Assembly (NCBI RefSeq): GCF_002160145.1
Contig: NZ_NFKA01000027.1
Location: 1 to 32,246, forward strand
From: Gemmiger sp. An194
Lineage (GTDB): Bacteria; Bacillota; Clostridia; Oscillospirales; Ruminococcaceae
DNA length: 32,246 bases
Direction of reading: 5' to 3'
The notes under the pieces were generated by a model. It was not told where the DNA came from. It made no database searches and saw nothing but the letters and a program-made list of their open reading frames with translations. Positions within the stretch are counted from its first letter, which is position 1; each line of letters starts with the position of its first letter. This document shows positions 7,173 through 15,963 of this stretch, one piece after another. The position numbers and the translations under genes are program-made.

Positions 7173-7982
7173 TCAGCCAATGCGGCGGGCCTGCTGGTCC
7201 GGCTCAGTGGGGATACGCACCGTATACTCCACAAAGCCATCCCCCTCCACCCGCCGGGTGGAAGCCTTCACGCCCGCATCCACCATCAGGCGCACCGCCT
7301 TGTTGATGGTGTTCACAAAGATCCGCACATCCCGCACCATAGGAACGATTTTCTTCCTTGGTGTCCGCTGCACCAGCCGCTGCACATACTCATCCGCCTG
7401 GCGGGCGTTCATTCCCTGCTTGGCAAAGGCCTCCAAGGCCGCAAGCCGCTGCCCTTCTTCCAGCCGAAGCACCGCCCGGGCATGCCGCTCGGTCAGGTGC
7501 TTCTCCCGACAGAAGGTCTGCTCCTGATCGCTGAGCTGAAGCAGTCGCAGCTTATTGTTCAGGGTGGGCTGCGCCATCCCCAGCCGCTTGGCCGCCTCCT
7601 CCTGGGTACAGCCCCACAGCGCGATCACATCCTGAATCCCCTTGGCCTGTTCAAAGGGGTCCAGATCCTGGCGCTGCATATTTTCCAAAAGGCCCAGTGC
7701 CGCGGTGGCCTGGTCCTGATAATCACACAGAATGGCCGGGATCTCCTTCAGCTGAGCCAGCTTGCAGGCCCGAAGCCTTCTCTCCCCTGCCACCAGCTGA
7801 TACCGCTCGCCGCAGCGGCGGACCGAAACCGGCTGCAGCAGGCCATTCTCCAGAATGCTCACCGCCAGCTGCGCGATCTCCTTTTCATCAAAGTGTCTGC
7901 GTGCCTGATAGGGCGACGGGTCGATCAGCTCTGTGGGAATGGCAAATACCTTTCCCTTCACCTTGGCTTTGCGCGGCAGCAT
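7173..7982 (-). CDS. noc: ParB-like nucleoid occlusion protein Noc
   Basis: Paralogue of ParB, 269 aa. In Bacillus, Noc binds NBS sites and keeps the division septum off the nucleoid. CTP box: GERRLRA (67-73) with Leu for the usual Trp; LLENMQRQ at 98-105. The DNA-recognition helix reads AQPTLNNKLRLL. Q138 and K144 sit where Noc has Gln and Lys and ParB has Arg and Thr/Ser, which supports Noc rather than a second ParB. The N-terminus is short and basic (MLPRKAKVKGK) before the ParB-N domain; the amphipathic membrane-binding helix of Bacillus Noc is not visible. The ATG has an AAGGAGGT Shine-Dalgarno sequence. It lies between rsmG and soj, as in Bacillus. Confidence 0.88.
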   Translation of the reverse strand: MLPRKAKVKGKVFAIPTELIDPSPYQARRHFDEKEIAQLAVSILENGLLQPVSVRRCGERYQLVAGERRLRACKLAQLKEIPAILCDYQDQATAALGLLENMQRQDLDPFEQAKGIQDVIALWGCTQEEAAKRLGMAQPTLNNKLRLLQLSDQEQTFCREKHLTERHARAVLRLEEGQRLAALEAFAKQGMNARQADEYVQRLVQRTPRKKIVPMVRDVRIFVNTINKAVRLMVDAGVKASTRRVEGDGFVEYTVRIPTEPDQQARRIG

Positions 7983-8275
7983 TCCGGTACCTCCTTTTTG
8001 TTGCGGAAAATTCTGCGGCCCTCAGCAGGCGGGAGCCTTGGGGCAGCACCCCGCCCAACAGCCCGGAAAACATCGCCGCCGCTTGCAAGGCGGCTTATGC
8101 CCTGTTGTATTTTATGTATTCCAAAAGCCGGGCCGCAGAAATGATCCCTTATCCTTCGGAAAACAAAAGCGCGCCGTGCGGCACCTCTTGCTTCCAGCAA
8201 AAGTATACCACAGGCGCGCTGTGCAATCCAGAAATTTCCATTTACAGATTTCTCCGGATTTCTTCCCTTTTCTTC
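7983..8275 (-). promoter_or_regulatory. rsmG-noc intergenic region with candidate noc promoter
   Basis: This 293-bp gap has no credible gene. On the minus strand TATACT (8202-8207) with TGGATT 17 bp upstream (8225-8230) is a plausible promoter, which would give noc a leader of about 210 nt. Inverted arms AGCGCGCC (8168-8175) and GGCGCGCT (8213-8220) enclose the -10 region. No match to the Bacillus Noc site ATTTCCCGGGAAAT was seen. Confidence 0.4.
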
Positions 8276-8983
8276 TTATTTCAGCGGGGATTTTGCGATT
8301 TTTCCGCCGTTTCTGGGGTAAGCGGTCGGAGTTTGCGATATTTTTTCGCACACCACCAGGCTGCGGGCATCGCCGCCGGGCAGCTGAAAGGACCGGGTCT
8401 CCCGGAACTTTCCGCCCAGCTTGGCAATGGCGCCCTTGGCGCTGGCCAGTTCCTGCTCAGCGCCCGCGCCCTTCATGGCAATGAACACACCGCCCACCTT
8501 GGTCAGGGGCAGGCAGTATTCCGCCAGAATCTGCAATGCCGCCACTGCCCGGGCGCTCACCACATCGGCGGTCTCCCGCCACTGCTTGCGGGCCGCTTCC
8601 TCTGCTCGCTCCTTGGCGAACTCCACACCGGTCAGGCCCAGCTCAGCGCAAACGTATTTCAAAAACTCCACCCGCTTGCCGGTGGGCTCCATCAGGGTGA
8701 GCTCCAGCTCCGGCTTGTAGATTTTGGTCACAAGGCCGGGAAAACCCGCGCCGCAGCCCACATCGATCATTTTGCCTGCCACCTCCGGCTGGCTGGCAAA
8801 AAGCAGGCTGTCCAGAAAGTGCTTGTCCTCGATGCCCTCCGGATCGGTAATAGCTGTCAGATTCACCTTCTGGTTGTATTCCACCAGCAGTCGGGCATAG
8901 TGGTCCAGCTGATCCAGCTGAACGCCGGTCAGTTCAATACCCTGCCGGGCGCATTTTTCCTGCAAACGCTGTGTATCGATCAT
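8276..8983 (-). CDS. rsmG: 16S rRNA (guanine-N7) methyltransferase RsmG (GidB)
   Basis: Methylates G527 (E. coli numbering) of 16S rRNA using S-adenosylmethionine; 235 aa, normal length. The SAM-binding motif [12 protein letters not shown] lies at 72-83, preceded by NQKVNLTAI (37-45), and the characteristic end [16 protein letters not shown] closes the protein. The start ATG overlaps the mnmG stop in an ATGA, with GGAGGCGGAGGA just before it, so translation is probably coupled to mnmG. In this family loss of function gives low-level streptomycin resistance. Confidence 0.95.
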   Translation of the reverse strand: MIDTQRLQEKCARQGIELTGVQLDQLDHYARLLVEYNQKVNLTAITDPEGIEDKHFLDSLLFASQPEVAGKMIDVGCGAGFPGLVTKIYKPELELTLMEPTGKRVEFLKYVCAELGLTGVEFAKERAEEAARKQWRETADVVSARAVAALQILAEYCLPLTKVGGVFIAMKGAGAEQELASAKGAIAKLGGKFRETRSFQLPGGDARSLVVCEKISQTPTAYPRNGGKIAKSPLK

Positions 8984-10896
8984 TCCTCCGCCTCCTTGCT
9001 CCGGGCTTCGTTGTTATTCATTCTGCGGGCACGGTTAGCCGCTTCCACTGCCACACTGAGCACCGCCATATCCGCCGGGCTTACACCGGGGATGCGGCCC
9101 GCCTGGGCCAGACTCACCGGCCGGATGCGCGCCAGCTTTTCCCGGGCCTCCAGCCGCAGGCCGTTCAGCGGCGCGTAGTCAAAATCCTCCGGGATGGGGG
9201 TATTCTCCAGCCGCTTCACATCCTTGATGGTCCGCTGCTGCCGGGCAATGTAGCCCGCGTACTTGATCTCGGTGGTGATGCGGGCCGCCATCCGCCGGTC
9301 CACACCCTCGCCCCAGCCGATCACCTGAGCCAGAATGGCATAGTCCAGCTCGGGCCGGCGCAGCAGCTCCGCCGCCGGGCCGCCCTTTTCCACCGGGGTC
9401 ATTCCCTTTTCCTCCAGCACCCGGTTCAGCTCTGCCGCCTTCACGCTGGTCTGTTCCAGACGCTTAGTCTCCCGGGCCTTCACCTCCATGGCCTGCTCAA
9501 AGGCCTGCCAGCGGGCATCGTCCACCAGGCCCGCCTCCCGGCCAATGGGGGTCAGCCGCTCGTCGGCGTTATCCTGCCGCAGGGTCAGCCGGTATTCGCT
9601 GCGGCTGGTCATCATCCGGTAGGGGTCCATGACGCCCTTGGTCACCAGATCATCCACCAGGGTGCCCAGGTAGGAGGAATGCCGGGGCAGGATCACCTGC
9701 TCCTTGCCCAGCACCGCCAGACCAGCGTTCATGCCCGCCAGCAGTCCCTGAGCCGCCGCCTCCTCATAGCCAGAGGTCCCGTTGAACTGGCCCGCGCCGT
9801 ACAGGCCCTTCACCGCCCGGGTCTCCAGCGTCAGCTGAAGGGCGGTGGGGTCAATGCAGTCATACTCAATCGCATAGGCAGGCCGCAGAATCTCGATATT
9901 CTCAAAGCCCGTGATGGTCCGGTACATGGCATTCTGCACATCCTCCGGCAGGCTGCTGCTCATTCCCTGCAGATACATCTCTTCGGTATCCAGCCCGCAG
10001 GGCTCCACAAAGATCTGATGCCGCTCCTTGTCCGAGAAGCGCACCACCTTATCCTCAATGCTGGGGCAGTATCGGGGGCCGACGCCCTCGATCATCCCCC
10101 CGTACAGGGGCGAGCGGTGCAGATTGTCCAGAATGATTCGATGGGTCTCCGGGTTGGTGTAGGCGATGTGGCAGTCCACCTGATTTTTGATGCCGCCCTC
10201 CGGGGTCAGAAAGCTGAAGGGCTCCGGTGGCTCCTCGCCGGGCTGAGGCTCCAGCACCGAGAAATCAATGCTCCGCCGGTGCACCCGGGCCGGAGTGCCG
10301 GTTTTGAACCGACGCAGGGGCAGCCCTGCCTGACGCAGCCGCTCACTCAGCAGATTGGCCGCCTGCTGACCGTCCGGGCCGCTCTCCACACTGGCGTCGC
10401 CCACAAAGATACGTCCACCCAGATTGGTACCGGTGCAGAGCACCACCGCCTGGGCCCCATAAAAGCCGTTCAACCGGGTATATACGCCGGTCACTCGGCC
10501 GTCCTCCAGAGCCAGATCCACGATCTCGCCCTGTTTAATGTCCAAGTTATCGGTCCTTTCCAGAAAATGCTTGGTGAAGTCATGGTACGCCCGCCGGTCG
10601 ATCTGGGCCCGCAGGGAATGCACCGCGGGGCCTTTGCCCCGGTTGAGCATCCGGCTCTGCAGGGTGGTGGCGTCCGCCGCCAGACCCATCACACCGCCCA
10701 GCGCATCCACCTCCCGCACCAGATGGCCCTTGGCGGTACCGCCGATGCTGGGGTTGCAGGGCATGTTGCCGATGCCGTCCAGGCTAAGGGTGAACAGGGC
10801 GGTCTTTGCACCCAGGGCAGCCGCCGCGTGGGCCGCCTCAATGCCCGCATGGCCCGCGCCCACCACGATCACCTGATAATCTCCCAAATGGTTCAT
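8980..10896 (-). CDS. mnmG: tRNA uridine-5-carboxymethylaminomethyl synthesis enzyme MnmG (GidA)
   Basis: FAD-dependent partner of MnmE; together they build the cmnm5 group on wobble U34 of several tRNAs. It is 638 aa, the family length. The dinucleotide-binding motif [12 protein letters not shown] lies at 11-22, and the signature [20 protein letters not shown] starts at C47. The start is the ATG giving MNHLGDYQ; an upstream in-frame reading of 11 residues overlaps the end of mnmE and lacks a ribosome-binding site. The chosen start follows AAGGAAGGA. It sits 19 bases after mnmE and overlaps rsmG by 4 bases. Confidence 0.96.
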   Translation of the reverse strand: MNHLGDYQVIVVGAGHAGIEAAHAAAALGAKTALFTLSLDGIGNMPCNPSIGGTAKGHLVREVDALGGVMGLAADATTLQSRMLNRGKGPAVHSLRAQIDRRAYHDFTKHFLERTDNLDIKQGEIVDLALEDGRVTGVYTRLNGFYGAQAVVLCTGTNLGGRIFVGDASVESGPDGQQAANLLSERLRQAGLPLRRFKTGTPARVHRRSIDFSVLEPQPGEEPPEPFSFLTPEGGIKNQVDCHIAYTNPETHRIILDNLHRSPLYGGMIEGVGPRYCPSIEDKVVRFSDKERHQIFVEPCGLDTEEMYLQGMSSSLPEDVQNAMYRTITGFENIEILRPAYAIEYDCIDPTALQLTLETRAVKGLYGAGQFNGTSGYEEAAAQGLLAGMNAGLAVLGKEQVILPRHSSYLGTLVDDLVTKGVMDPYRMMTSRSEYRLTLRQDNADERLTPIGREAGLVDDARWQAFEQAMEVKARETKRLEQTSVKAAELNRVLEEKGMTPVEKGGPAAELLRRPELDYAILAQVIGWGEGVDRRMAARITTEIKYAGYIARQQRTIKDVKRLENTPIPEDFDYAPLNGLRLEAREKLARIRPVSLAQAGRIPGVSPADMAVLSVAVEAANRARRMNNNEARSKEAEE

Positions 10897-10915
10897 GCTT
10901 TGTCGTTTCCTTCCT

Positions 10916-12283
10916 TTACTTGCCCACACAGAACTTGGAGAACACTTCCTCGATCACGCTCTCGCTGGCGTCCTCACCGGTCAGACGGCAGAGAGCCGCC
11001 AGAGCATCGTCCACGCAGACGCTCACCGCGTCCAGTCCGAAGCCGCCGTCCAGCGCCTGAATGCCCTCCTGCAGCGCATCCCGGGCAGAAACCGCTGCGG
11101 CCAGCTGCCGCTGGCTCACCAGACAGGGCGCACCGGGGTCCAGATTGGCCACCCCCAGCAGCTCCCGCACCGCCTGCTCCAGCTCCGGCATACCGCCTCC
11201 CTGGCCCGCCGCAATGCGCAGCACCCGGAAGAATTTGCCTTCCAGAATGCTCTCGTCGAAGCGCTGCTCTAAATCGTTTTTGTTCACCAGCGCGATGGCC
11301 GGCCGTCCGGCGCACAGCTGCGCCAGCTCCTTGTCCTCTTCGGTGGCGGGAGTGGAGCCGTCGAATACCGCCAGCACCAGCCCGGCCTCCTCCAGCTTGC
11401 GGCGGCTGCGGCGGATGCCCTCGGCCTCCACCACATCACCGGTTTCCCGCAGACCTGCGGTGTCGAACAGATTCACCCGCACACCGCCCAGCATCACCGC
11501 CTGCTCCACCACATCCCGGGTGGTTCCGGCGATGGGGGTCACGATGGCCCGGTCAAACCCGGCCAGCAGATTCATCAGGGTGCTCTTGCCCACGTTGGGG
11601 CTGCCCACGATGGCCGCGTCCACGCCCTGGCGCAGCACCGCACCGCCGCCGTAGCTGCCGATCAGCCCCCGCACACCAGCGCACACCTCATCCAGTGTGC
11701 CGCGCAGGGTATCCTCTTCCAGCTCAGGCACATCCTCCTCGGGAAAATCCACCCAGGCAGCCAGATGTCCGGCCAGCGCCACCAGCTGGCTTTTGTATCC
11801 CTCAATCTGCCGGGCCAGCGCACCGCTCAGGGCGCTCTCGGCCAGTGCCGCACCCTGGCGGCCTGCCGCGCCGATCAGATCCATCACCGCCTCGGCCTGG
11901 GTCAGACTCATCCGTCCGTTCAGGAAGGCCCGCTTGGTGTATTCACCCGGTCCGGCCGGGGCCGCGCCCGCCGCGATGCAGGCGGTGATCAACTCCTGTG
12001 CGATCACCATACCGCCATGGCAGCTCAGCTCCACCACGTCCTCGCCGGTATAGCTGCGGGGAGCCCGGAAGAAAAGGGCCACGCCCTCATCCAGCGTTTC
12101 GCCCCGGGCGATGAAATGACCAAACAGAGCGGTATAGCCTTTTGCCTCGCTCACCTTTTTGTTCGGATTGACCGGTTGGAACACCTGTTCGGTGATCCGG
12201 TAGCTTTCCGGGCCGGACAGCCGCACCACTGCGATACCGCCCGCACCGGGCGGCGTTGCCAGTGCCACGATGGTCGTTTCCAT
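10916..12283 (-). CDS. mnmE: tRNA modification GTPase MnmE (TrmE)
   Basis: GTPase that acts with MnmG on tRNA wobble uridine, 455 aa. The N-terminal folate-binding domain opens with [18 protein letters not shown]. The G domain has G1 GSPNVGKST at about 227-235, DTAGLR for G3 and NKND for G4. The C-terminal catalytic motif is FCVGK, where most homologues have FCIGK. I start at ATG 12281-12283; the GTG two codons earlier lies within the GGGGGAG ribosome-binding site. An extended -10 promoter at 12322-12350 drives mnmE-mnmG-rsmG. Confidence 0.96.
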   Translation of the reverse strand: METTIVALATPPGAGGIAVVRLSGPESYRITEQVFQPVNPNKKVSEAKGYTALFGHFIARGETLDEGVALFFRAPRSYTGEDVVELSCHGGMVIAQELITACIAAGAAPAGPGEYTKRAFLNGRMSLTQAEAVMDLIGAAGRQGAALAESALSGALARQIEGYKSQLVALAGHLAAWVDFPEEDVPELEEDTLRGTLDEVCAGVRGLIGSYGGGAVLRQGVDAAIVGSPNVGKSTLMNLLAGFDRAIVTPIAGTTRDVVEQAVMLGGVRVNLFDTAGLRETGDVVEAEGIRRSRRKLEEAGLVLAVFDGSTPATEEDKELAQLCAGRPAIALVNKNDLEQRFDESILEGKFFRVLRIAAGQGGGMPELEQAVRELLGVANLDPGAPCLVSQRQLAAAVSARDALQEGIQALDGGFGLDAVSVCVDDALAALCRLTGEDASESVIEEVFSKFCVGK

Positions 12284-12321
12284 CTTCACTCCCCCATTCT
12301 CAAAATAGCATAGTTCATTTT

Positions 12322-12350
12322 ATTGTAGCATACCACCCCGGCCAGGGCAA
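12322..12350 (-). promoter_or_regulatory. mnmE-mnmG-rsmG promoter
   Basis: Minus strand TTGCCC (12345-12350), 17 bp, TACAAT (12322-12327) with an upstream TGC (extended -10). Confidence 0.6.
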
Positions 12351-12370
12351 GGCAGGCGAAAGGCAGAGCA

Positions 12371-12407
12371 AAGGCCGCCCGAATTCTTTTGGTTCCCGGG
12401 CGGCCTT
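12371..12407 (-). terminator. Terminator of the GNAT gene
   Basis: An 11-bp stem AAGGCCGCCCG/CGGGCGGCCTT with a 15-base loop lies 13 bases past the stop codon on the minus strand, ending in TTT. The U-run is short. Confidence 0.7.
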
Positions 12408-12420
12408 CTGTATTATCCAA

Positions 12421-12990
12421 TCAGTTGAATTTTAAAATATTCTTCCAATTGTTATTTTCTTTTGCTTCGCTGTATTCCATCACCACATCCCGCATAAACC
12501 GGCGGAAGCCCTGATAGACCTCTTCGCTGATGGGCTCCGGCCAGGTCATCACCACCAGCGGGTGGGGCACATCGTCCTTTTTATAGGGGATGTGCTGATA
12601 ATCATAGGGGTTTGCACAGAAGCCGTTCCGCTCATAAAAGCCCTTGCGGCGGATGGAAATCTCCTCCTCCGGCGGGTCGATCTCCAGCAGCACCGGCTGG
12701 CCCTTTTCCTTCAGGGCAGTCAGCACCTTGGAGCCGTAGCCCTTGCCCCGGCCGCAGGGAAACACCGCAAAATGCTCCACATAAAAATAGCCGGGTGCCT
12801 GCCAGTACATCACAAAGCCCTGCCACTGGTCCCCCTCATAGATCAGATCCACATGGTAGCGCTCATCCTCCATGGCGCGTTTCTGATCGGGCAGGGTCCG
12901 GTTTTCATAGGCGGGGAAGCTTGCCTCATACAGCTCCCACAACGCCTCAAATCGGGGGTCCTGCCAGCCGGTCATTCGCTCCAAACGCAT
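12421..12990 (-). CDS. GNAT family N-acetyltransferase
   Basis: Predicted acetyl-CoA dependent acetyltransferase, 189 aa; the substrate is unknown. The acetyl-CoA pyrophosphate-binding motif A is clear at FPCGRGKGYGSKVL (77-90), preceded by the hydrophobic strand FYVEHFAVF (69-77), and RRKGFYERNGF (113-123) is the usual motif B. The ATG has AAGGAAGG seven bases upstream. The gene is a single unit with its own promoter and terminator, placed between jag and mnmE where many Firmicutes have nothing. It is therefore probably lineage-specific. Confidence 0.85.
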   Translation of the reverse strand: MRLERMTGWQDPRFEALWELYEASFPAYENRTLPDQKRAMEDERYHVDLIYEGDQWQGFVMYWQAPGYFYVEHFAVFPCGRGKGYGSKVLTALKEKGQPVLLEIDPPEEEISIRRKGFYERNGFCANPYDYQHIPYKKDDVPHPLVVMTWPEPISEEVYQGFRRFMRDVVMEYSEAKENNNWKNILKFN

Positions 12991-13031
12991 GATATCCTTC
13001 CTTTCCTGTCTGGAAACAGTTTTGTACTCCT

Positions 13032-13060
13032 ATCCTATCATGCCCTGCCAAAAAGCGCAA
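13032..13060 (-). promoter_or_regulatory. Candidate promoter of the GNAT gene
   Basis: Minus strand TTGCGC (13055-13060), 17 bp, TAGGAT (13032-13037), about 42 bp before the start codon. Confidence 0.5.
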
Positions 13061-13131
13061 CGGGGCCGCAAAGGCTCCTATATTGCGTAATATTCAGCAA
13101 AATAATACAAACAGTAAATAACTAAAGCAAC

Positions 13132-13173
13132 AAAAACTGCGGCACACAGCCCCACCGGGAGGCCGCATGCCGC
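13132..13173 (-). terminator. Terminator of the rpmH-rnpA-yidD-yidC-jag cluster
   Basis: On the minus strand GCGGCA pairs with TGCCGC around an inner CCTCCC/GGTGGGG stem, followed by AGTTTTTGTT. It starts 25 bases after the jag stop. Confidence 0.8.
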
Positions 13174-13198
13174 GGTACATGTTATGTATATGCGTCTC

Positions 13199-14212
13199 TT
13201 ACAGCTCGATCTTGCCGTACAGAGCAAAGCCCTCGGCGTCGTCGATCACCTGAGTGCGCTTGGGCGCCACAGGTGCCGCACCCTCGCTGCGCTGAGCACC
13301 GGCGAACTCACGGCCGGGAACGCTTGAGCGCCGCTCGCCCTTGAAGCCGCCGCTCTTGCGGTCACGGCCACCGCGCTGACCGCGGCCGCCACGCTGACCA
13401 CGGCCGCCGCTGCGGCTGCGGCTCTGAGCGTTGGGATCGGTGGAGTAGATCACCACACGGCGATCCGCACCCTCACCCTTGGACTCGCTGCGCAGGCCCT
13501 CCATGGTGCTGATGGTGCTGTGGATGATGCGCCGCTCGTAGGGGTTCATGGGGTCCATGGCGTAGCTGCGGCCGGTCTTGGCCACCTTCGCGCCCATGCG
13601 GCGGGCCAGTGCCTCCAGGTCCTTCTCCCGCTTTCCACGGTAGCCGGCCACATCCAGGCCAAGCTTCAGGTAGTCGCCGCCCAGGCGGTTCGCCGCCAGG
13701 CCGGCCAGATAGGACAGGCTCTCCATGGTCTCGCCACGATGGCCGATCAGAACACCAACGTCCTCACCTTCCACCTTTACGATATGGGCCTCGCCCTGCT
13801 TTTCCACGTGCATCTCCACGTCGCCGGCACCCATCAGGGTAAAGATCTCCTTCAGGTAAGCCACGGCGGCGGCCAGCTTCTCGTTGCTGTCCACGTCTAC
13901 TTGCACGGAAGTCTCCTCCTGCTGGGGCGCGGTCTCCTGCTTCTCCTCTGCCACGGCGGCGGGTTCCTCAGCGGCGGGCTGAACCTCAACCGCCTTCTCC
14001 TCGGACTGGGCCGCAGCCACAGGCTCGGCCGGAACCTCCACCTCGGGCTCCTGCGCAGTGGCGCGCACCTTGGCGGGGATCTTCTTGAACAGACGGTGCA
14101 CCGGCATCTCCAGGATCTCGATGCTTACTTCTTCACGGGGAAGACCCAGCTGGGCGCAGGCGGCCTCGGTGGCCTCCTCCACGGTCTTTCCGGTAACGAT
14201 CACTTCACGCAT
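13199..14212 (-). CDS. jag: RNA-binding protein Jag/KhpB (SpoIIIJ-associated) with an RGG-rich tail
   Basis: RNA-binding partner of the KhpA/KhpB system, encoded next to yidC. It is 337 aa, longer than the 200-odd of Bacillus Jag. Order: Jag-N domain (1-52, VTGKTVEEATEAA); an acidic Ala/Glu/Pro/Val linker (53-108); KH domain with GHRG at 157-160; R3H domain with R227 and H231 (RRIIH). A tail of about 75 residues follows, with repeated GGRGQRGGRGQRGGRDR (269-285). RGG tails of this kind bind RNA non-specifically. The acidic linker and basic tail look like low-complexity, possibly phase-separating segments (inference). It begins just after the yidC stop with AAGGAGGA as Shine-Dalgarno, so the two are coupled. 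Confidence 0.93.
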   Translation of the reverse strand: MREVIVTGKTVEEATEAACAQLGLPREEVSIEILEMPVHRLFKKIPAKVRATAQEPEVEVPAEPVAAAQSEEKAVEVQPAAEEPAAVAEEKQETAPQQEETSVQVDVDSNEKLAAAVAYLKEIFTLMGAGDVEMHVEKQGEAHIVKVEGEDVGVLIGHRGETMESLSYLAGLAANRLGGDYLKLGLDVAGYRGKREKDLEALARRMGAKVAKTGRSYAMDPMNPYERRIIHSTISTMEGLRSESKGEGADRRVVIYSTDPNAQSRSRSGGRGQRGGRGQRGGRDRKSGGFKGERRSSVPGREFAGAQRSEGAAPVAPKRTQVIDDAEGFALYGKIEL

Positions 14213-14215
14213 GAC

Positions 14216-15241
14216 TCATTCCTCCTTGTTCAGCTGGCTCAGGGGTACGGTCCGCTCGTCCTTATACTTTTCCTCATCCTGCTTGCGGGCCATTTCCAGG
14301 CGCAGCCGGTTCAGTTCTGCCTCGTTCACGGAACGGGTAATCTCTTTGCCGTTCTCCACCACGGTCACCTGCTTTTTCGCCTTGCGCTCCAGCTTCTTGG
14401 CCTCGATCTCGGCGGCGATCTCCACCTTCAGCTTCTCGGGGTCATACATCTTGCGCAGAATTACGCTCTGGACAAACATGAACAGGTTAGACACAGTGTA
14501 ATACAGAGAGAAGCCCACGGGTACCTGGAAGGCGAACCAGACGAACATCAGGCTGGTGATCCAGGGCACCCACTTCATGCTGCCCTGCATCTGCTGACCG
14601 CTCATCTTCATGGTGATCACGTTCAGCATGGCCATGGTAACGATGCTCAGCAGGGGGAAGATCAGCAGAGCGTTCAGGGCAAAGCCGGGCTTATCCATCA
14701 GGTTGATGCCCAGGAAATTCACATTGAAGTTCTGCATGGCCTCGATCTGCTCGGCGGTGAAGATGCTGCCGAAAACAGTGGGGTCCAGCTGGACCTGCTT
14801 GATGATTTCGCTCTGGGCCATGTAGTTGTTGGCAGCCATACCCAGCTGGCTGGCTGCGGCGTTCAGCGCCTCAGCGGGCAGATGCATGATGTACTTCAGC
14901 GGGCGGTACACCACCTCGATGATGCCGAAGATCACCAGGAAGTTGATCAGCATGGGTGCGCAGCCGGCGGCGGGGTTATAGCCGTACTCCTGCTGCATGC
15001 GCATCAGCTCTTCGTTCTGCTTTTCCTTATCATTGGCGTACTTTTTCTGGATCTCCTGGATCATCGGCTGGTACGCAGCCATGCGGGCGGTGCTCTTCTG
15101 CTGCTTGATCTGCAGCGGGAAGGACAGCAGTCGCACGATGACTGTGAACAGGATGATGGACCAGCCGTAGTTGCCCACAAACTGGTAGATCCACTGCAGC
15201 ACATAGCCGAGGGGCGTACCGAGAATGCCTAAAATTCCCAT
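14216..15241 (-). CDS. yidC: Membrane protein insertase YidC (SpoIIIJ/OxaA type)
   Basis: Inserts and folds proteins in the cytoplasmic membrane, alone or with SecYEG; 341 aa. The conserved positively charged groove residue is R37 in FTVIVRLLSFPLQIKQQKS. The cytoplasmic hairpin (about 51-88) is rich in charged residues and Gln. Later spans include WVPWITSLMFVWFAFQVPVG, and a long charged C-terminal tail follows from about 265. Unlike Bacillus SpoIIIJ there is no lipoprotein signal; it begins directly in the first span. AGGAAA precedes the ATG. A large inverted repeat lies just upstream. Confidence 0.95.
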   Translation of the reverse strand: MGILGILGTPLGYVLQWIYQFVGNYGWSIILFTVIVRLLSFPLQIKQQKSTARMAAYQPMIQEIQKKYANDKEKQNEELMRMQQEYGYNPAAGCAPMLINFLVIFGIIEVVYRPLKYIMHLPAEALNAAASQLGMAANNYMAQSEIIKQVQLDPTVFGSIFTAEQIEAMQNFNVNFLGINLMDKPGFALNALLIFPLLSIVTMAMLNVITMKMSGQQMQGSMKWVPWITSLMFVWFAFQVPVGFSLYYTVSNLFMFVQSVILRKMYDPEKLKVEIAAEIEAKKLERKAKKQVTVVENGKEITRSVNEAELNRLRLEMARKQDEEKYKDERTVPLSQLNKEE

Positions 15242-15259
15242 AATTCTTGTTTCCTATCC

Positions 15260-15326
15260 GCCCCGTTTGCGCGCCAGGGCTTTTGTAGATTTTATCGTGG
15301 GACACATCCCCGGCGCAAAACGGGGC
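15260..15326 (-). promoter_or_regulatory. Large inverted repeat in the yidD-yidC leader
   Basis: Arms GCCCCGTTTGCGC (15260-15272) and GCGCAAAACGGGGC (15313-15326) are complementary with one bulge and enclose 40 bases. The inner end of the stem is only a few bases from the yidC Shine-Dalgarno sequence. No U-tract follows. It could control yidC relative to rnpA and yidD. Confidence 0.5.
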
Positions 15327-15362
15327 GCGTCACAAGGGGCGATGGGTAAGGCTCGTCCGCAT

Positions 15363-15617
15363 TCAGCGGACCAGGCGGCGGTCGTCGTTTTTCCAGCGTC
15401 CTTTGGGCGGAACCGGATCGTAACCGCTCTTGCACAATGGGTTACAGCGCAGAATGCGCCACACCGACAGGATGCTCCCCTTCACCGCGCCATGGGTGAG
15501 CAGTGCCTCCATGGCGTACTCGCTGCAGGTGGGAAGGAAGCGGCAGTTTGTGCCCAGATGGGGCGAGAGGTATTTCTTGTACCACTTTATGGGTAGCACT
15601 AAAACGCGGGCGATCAT
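15363..15617 (-). CDS. yidD: Membrane protein insertion efficiency factor YidD
   Basis: Small membrane-associated helper of YidC, 84 aa. All family marks are present: KWYKKYLSPHLG (11-22), CRFLPTCSEYA (25-35) and RILRCNPLCKSGYDPVP (54-70). The start ATG overlaps the rnpA stop in ATGA, so translation is coupled. yidC follows after a 121-bp structured gap. Confidence 0.95.
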   Translation of the reverse strand: MIARVLVLPIKWYKKYLSPHLGTNCRFLPTCSEYAMEALLTHGAVKGSILSVWRILRCNPLCKSGYDPVPPKGRWKNDDRRLVR

Positions 15618-15946
15618 CTGACCAGGCCCGCGTTTTTCAGCAGTTGTTCGGCAGCCTTTTTCACCTCGCCGCTTTTGCAGCGGGTGGTCTGGCCCCGCGC
15701 CACGAATACCAGGTCCAGCCCGCCCACATCATAGGGCAGCGTCTGGTACAAAGCGGCACGGATGACCCGCCGCGCCCGGTTGCGGTGCACGGCGTTGCCG
15801 ATTTTTTTGGTTGCGGTAATGCCCACCCGGGTGTGGCCCAGGCGGTTTTTCATCACATACAACACCAGTTTTGGATGCACAAAGGCTTTTCCCCTGGCAT
15901 AGGCCCGGGAAAACTCCTTGTTGCGGGTGATCGGCCGATAGCGCAT
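15614..15946 (-). CDS. rnpA: Ribonuclease P protein component
   Basis: Protein subunit of RNase P, which matures the 5' ends of tRNAs; 110 aa. The basic RNR motif NAVHRNRARRVIR lies at 51-63 and a typical N-terminus (RNKEFSRAYARGK, 8-20) precedes it. GGGGGAA lies five bases before the ATG. It follows rpmH across an attenuator-like hairpin and overlaps yidD by four bases. Confidence 0.95.
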   Translation of the reverse strand: MRYRPITRNKEFSRAYARGKAFVHPKLVLYVMKNRLGHTRVGITATKKIGNAVHRNRARRVIRAALYQTLPYDVGGLDLVFVARGQTTRCKSGEVKKAAEQLLKNAGLVR

Positions 15947-15963
15947 GGATCTTCCCCCGTATG

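Noticed and set aside
7888-8351. Small minus-strand frames of 66-80 codons between rsmG and noc
   Set aside because: Arg/Gly/Ala-rich, mutually overlapping and without ribosome-binding sites; they look like chance frames in GC-rich spacer.
8971-11988. A 1005-codon plus-strand open frame opposite mnmG and mnmE
   Set aside because: Antisense shadow produced by high GC; composition is Pro/Arg/His-rich with no recognisable domain, while both minus-strand genes are certain.
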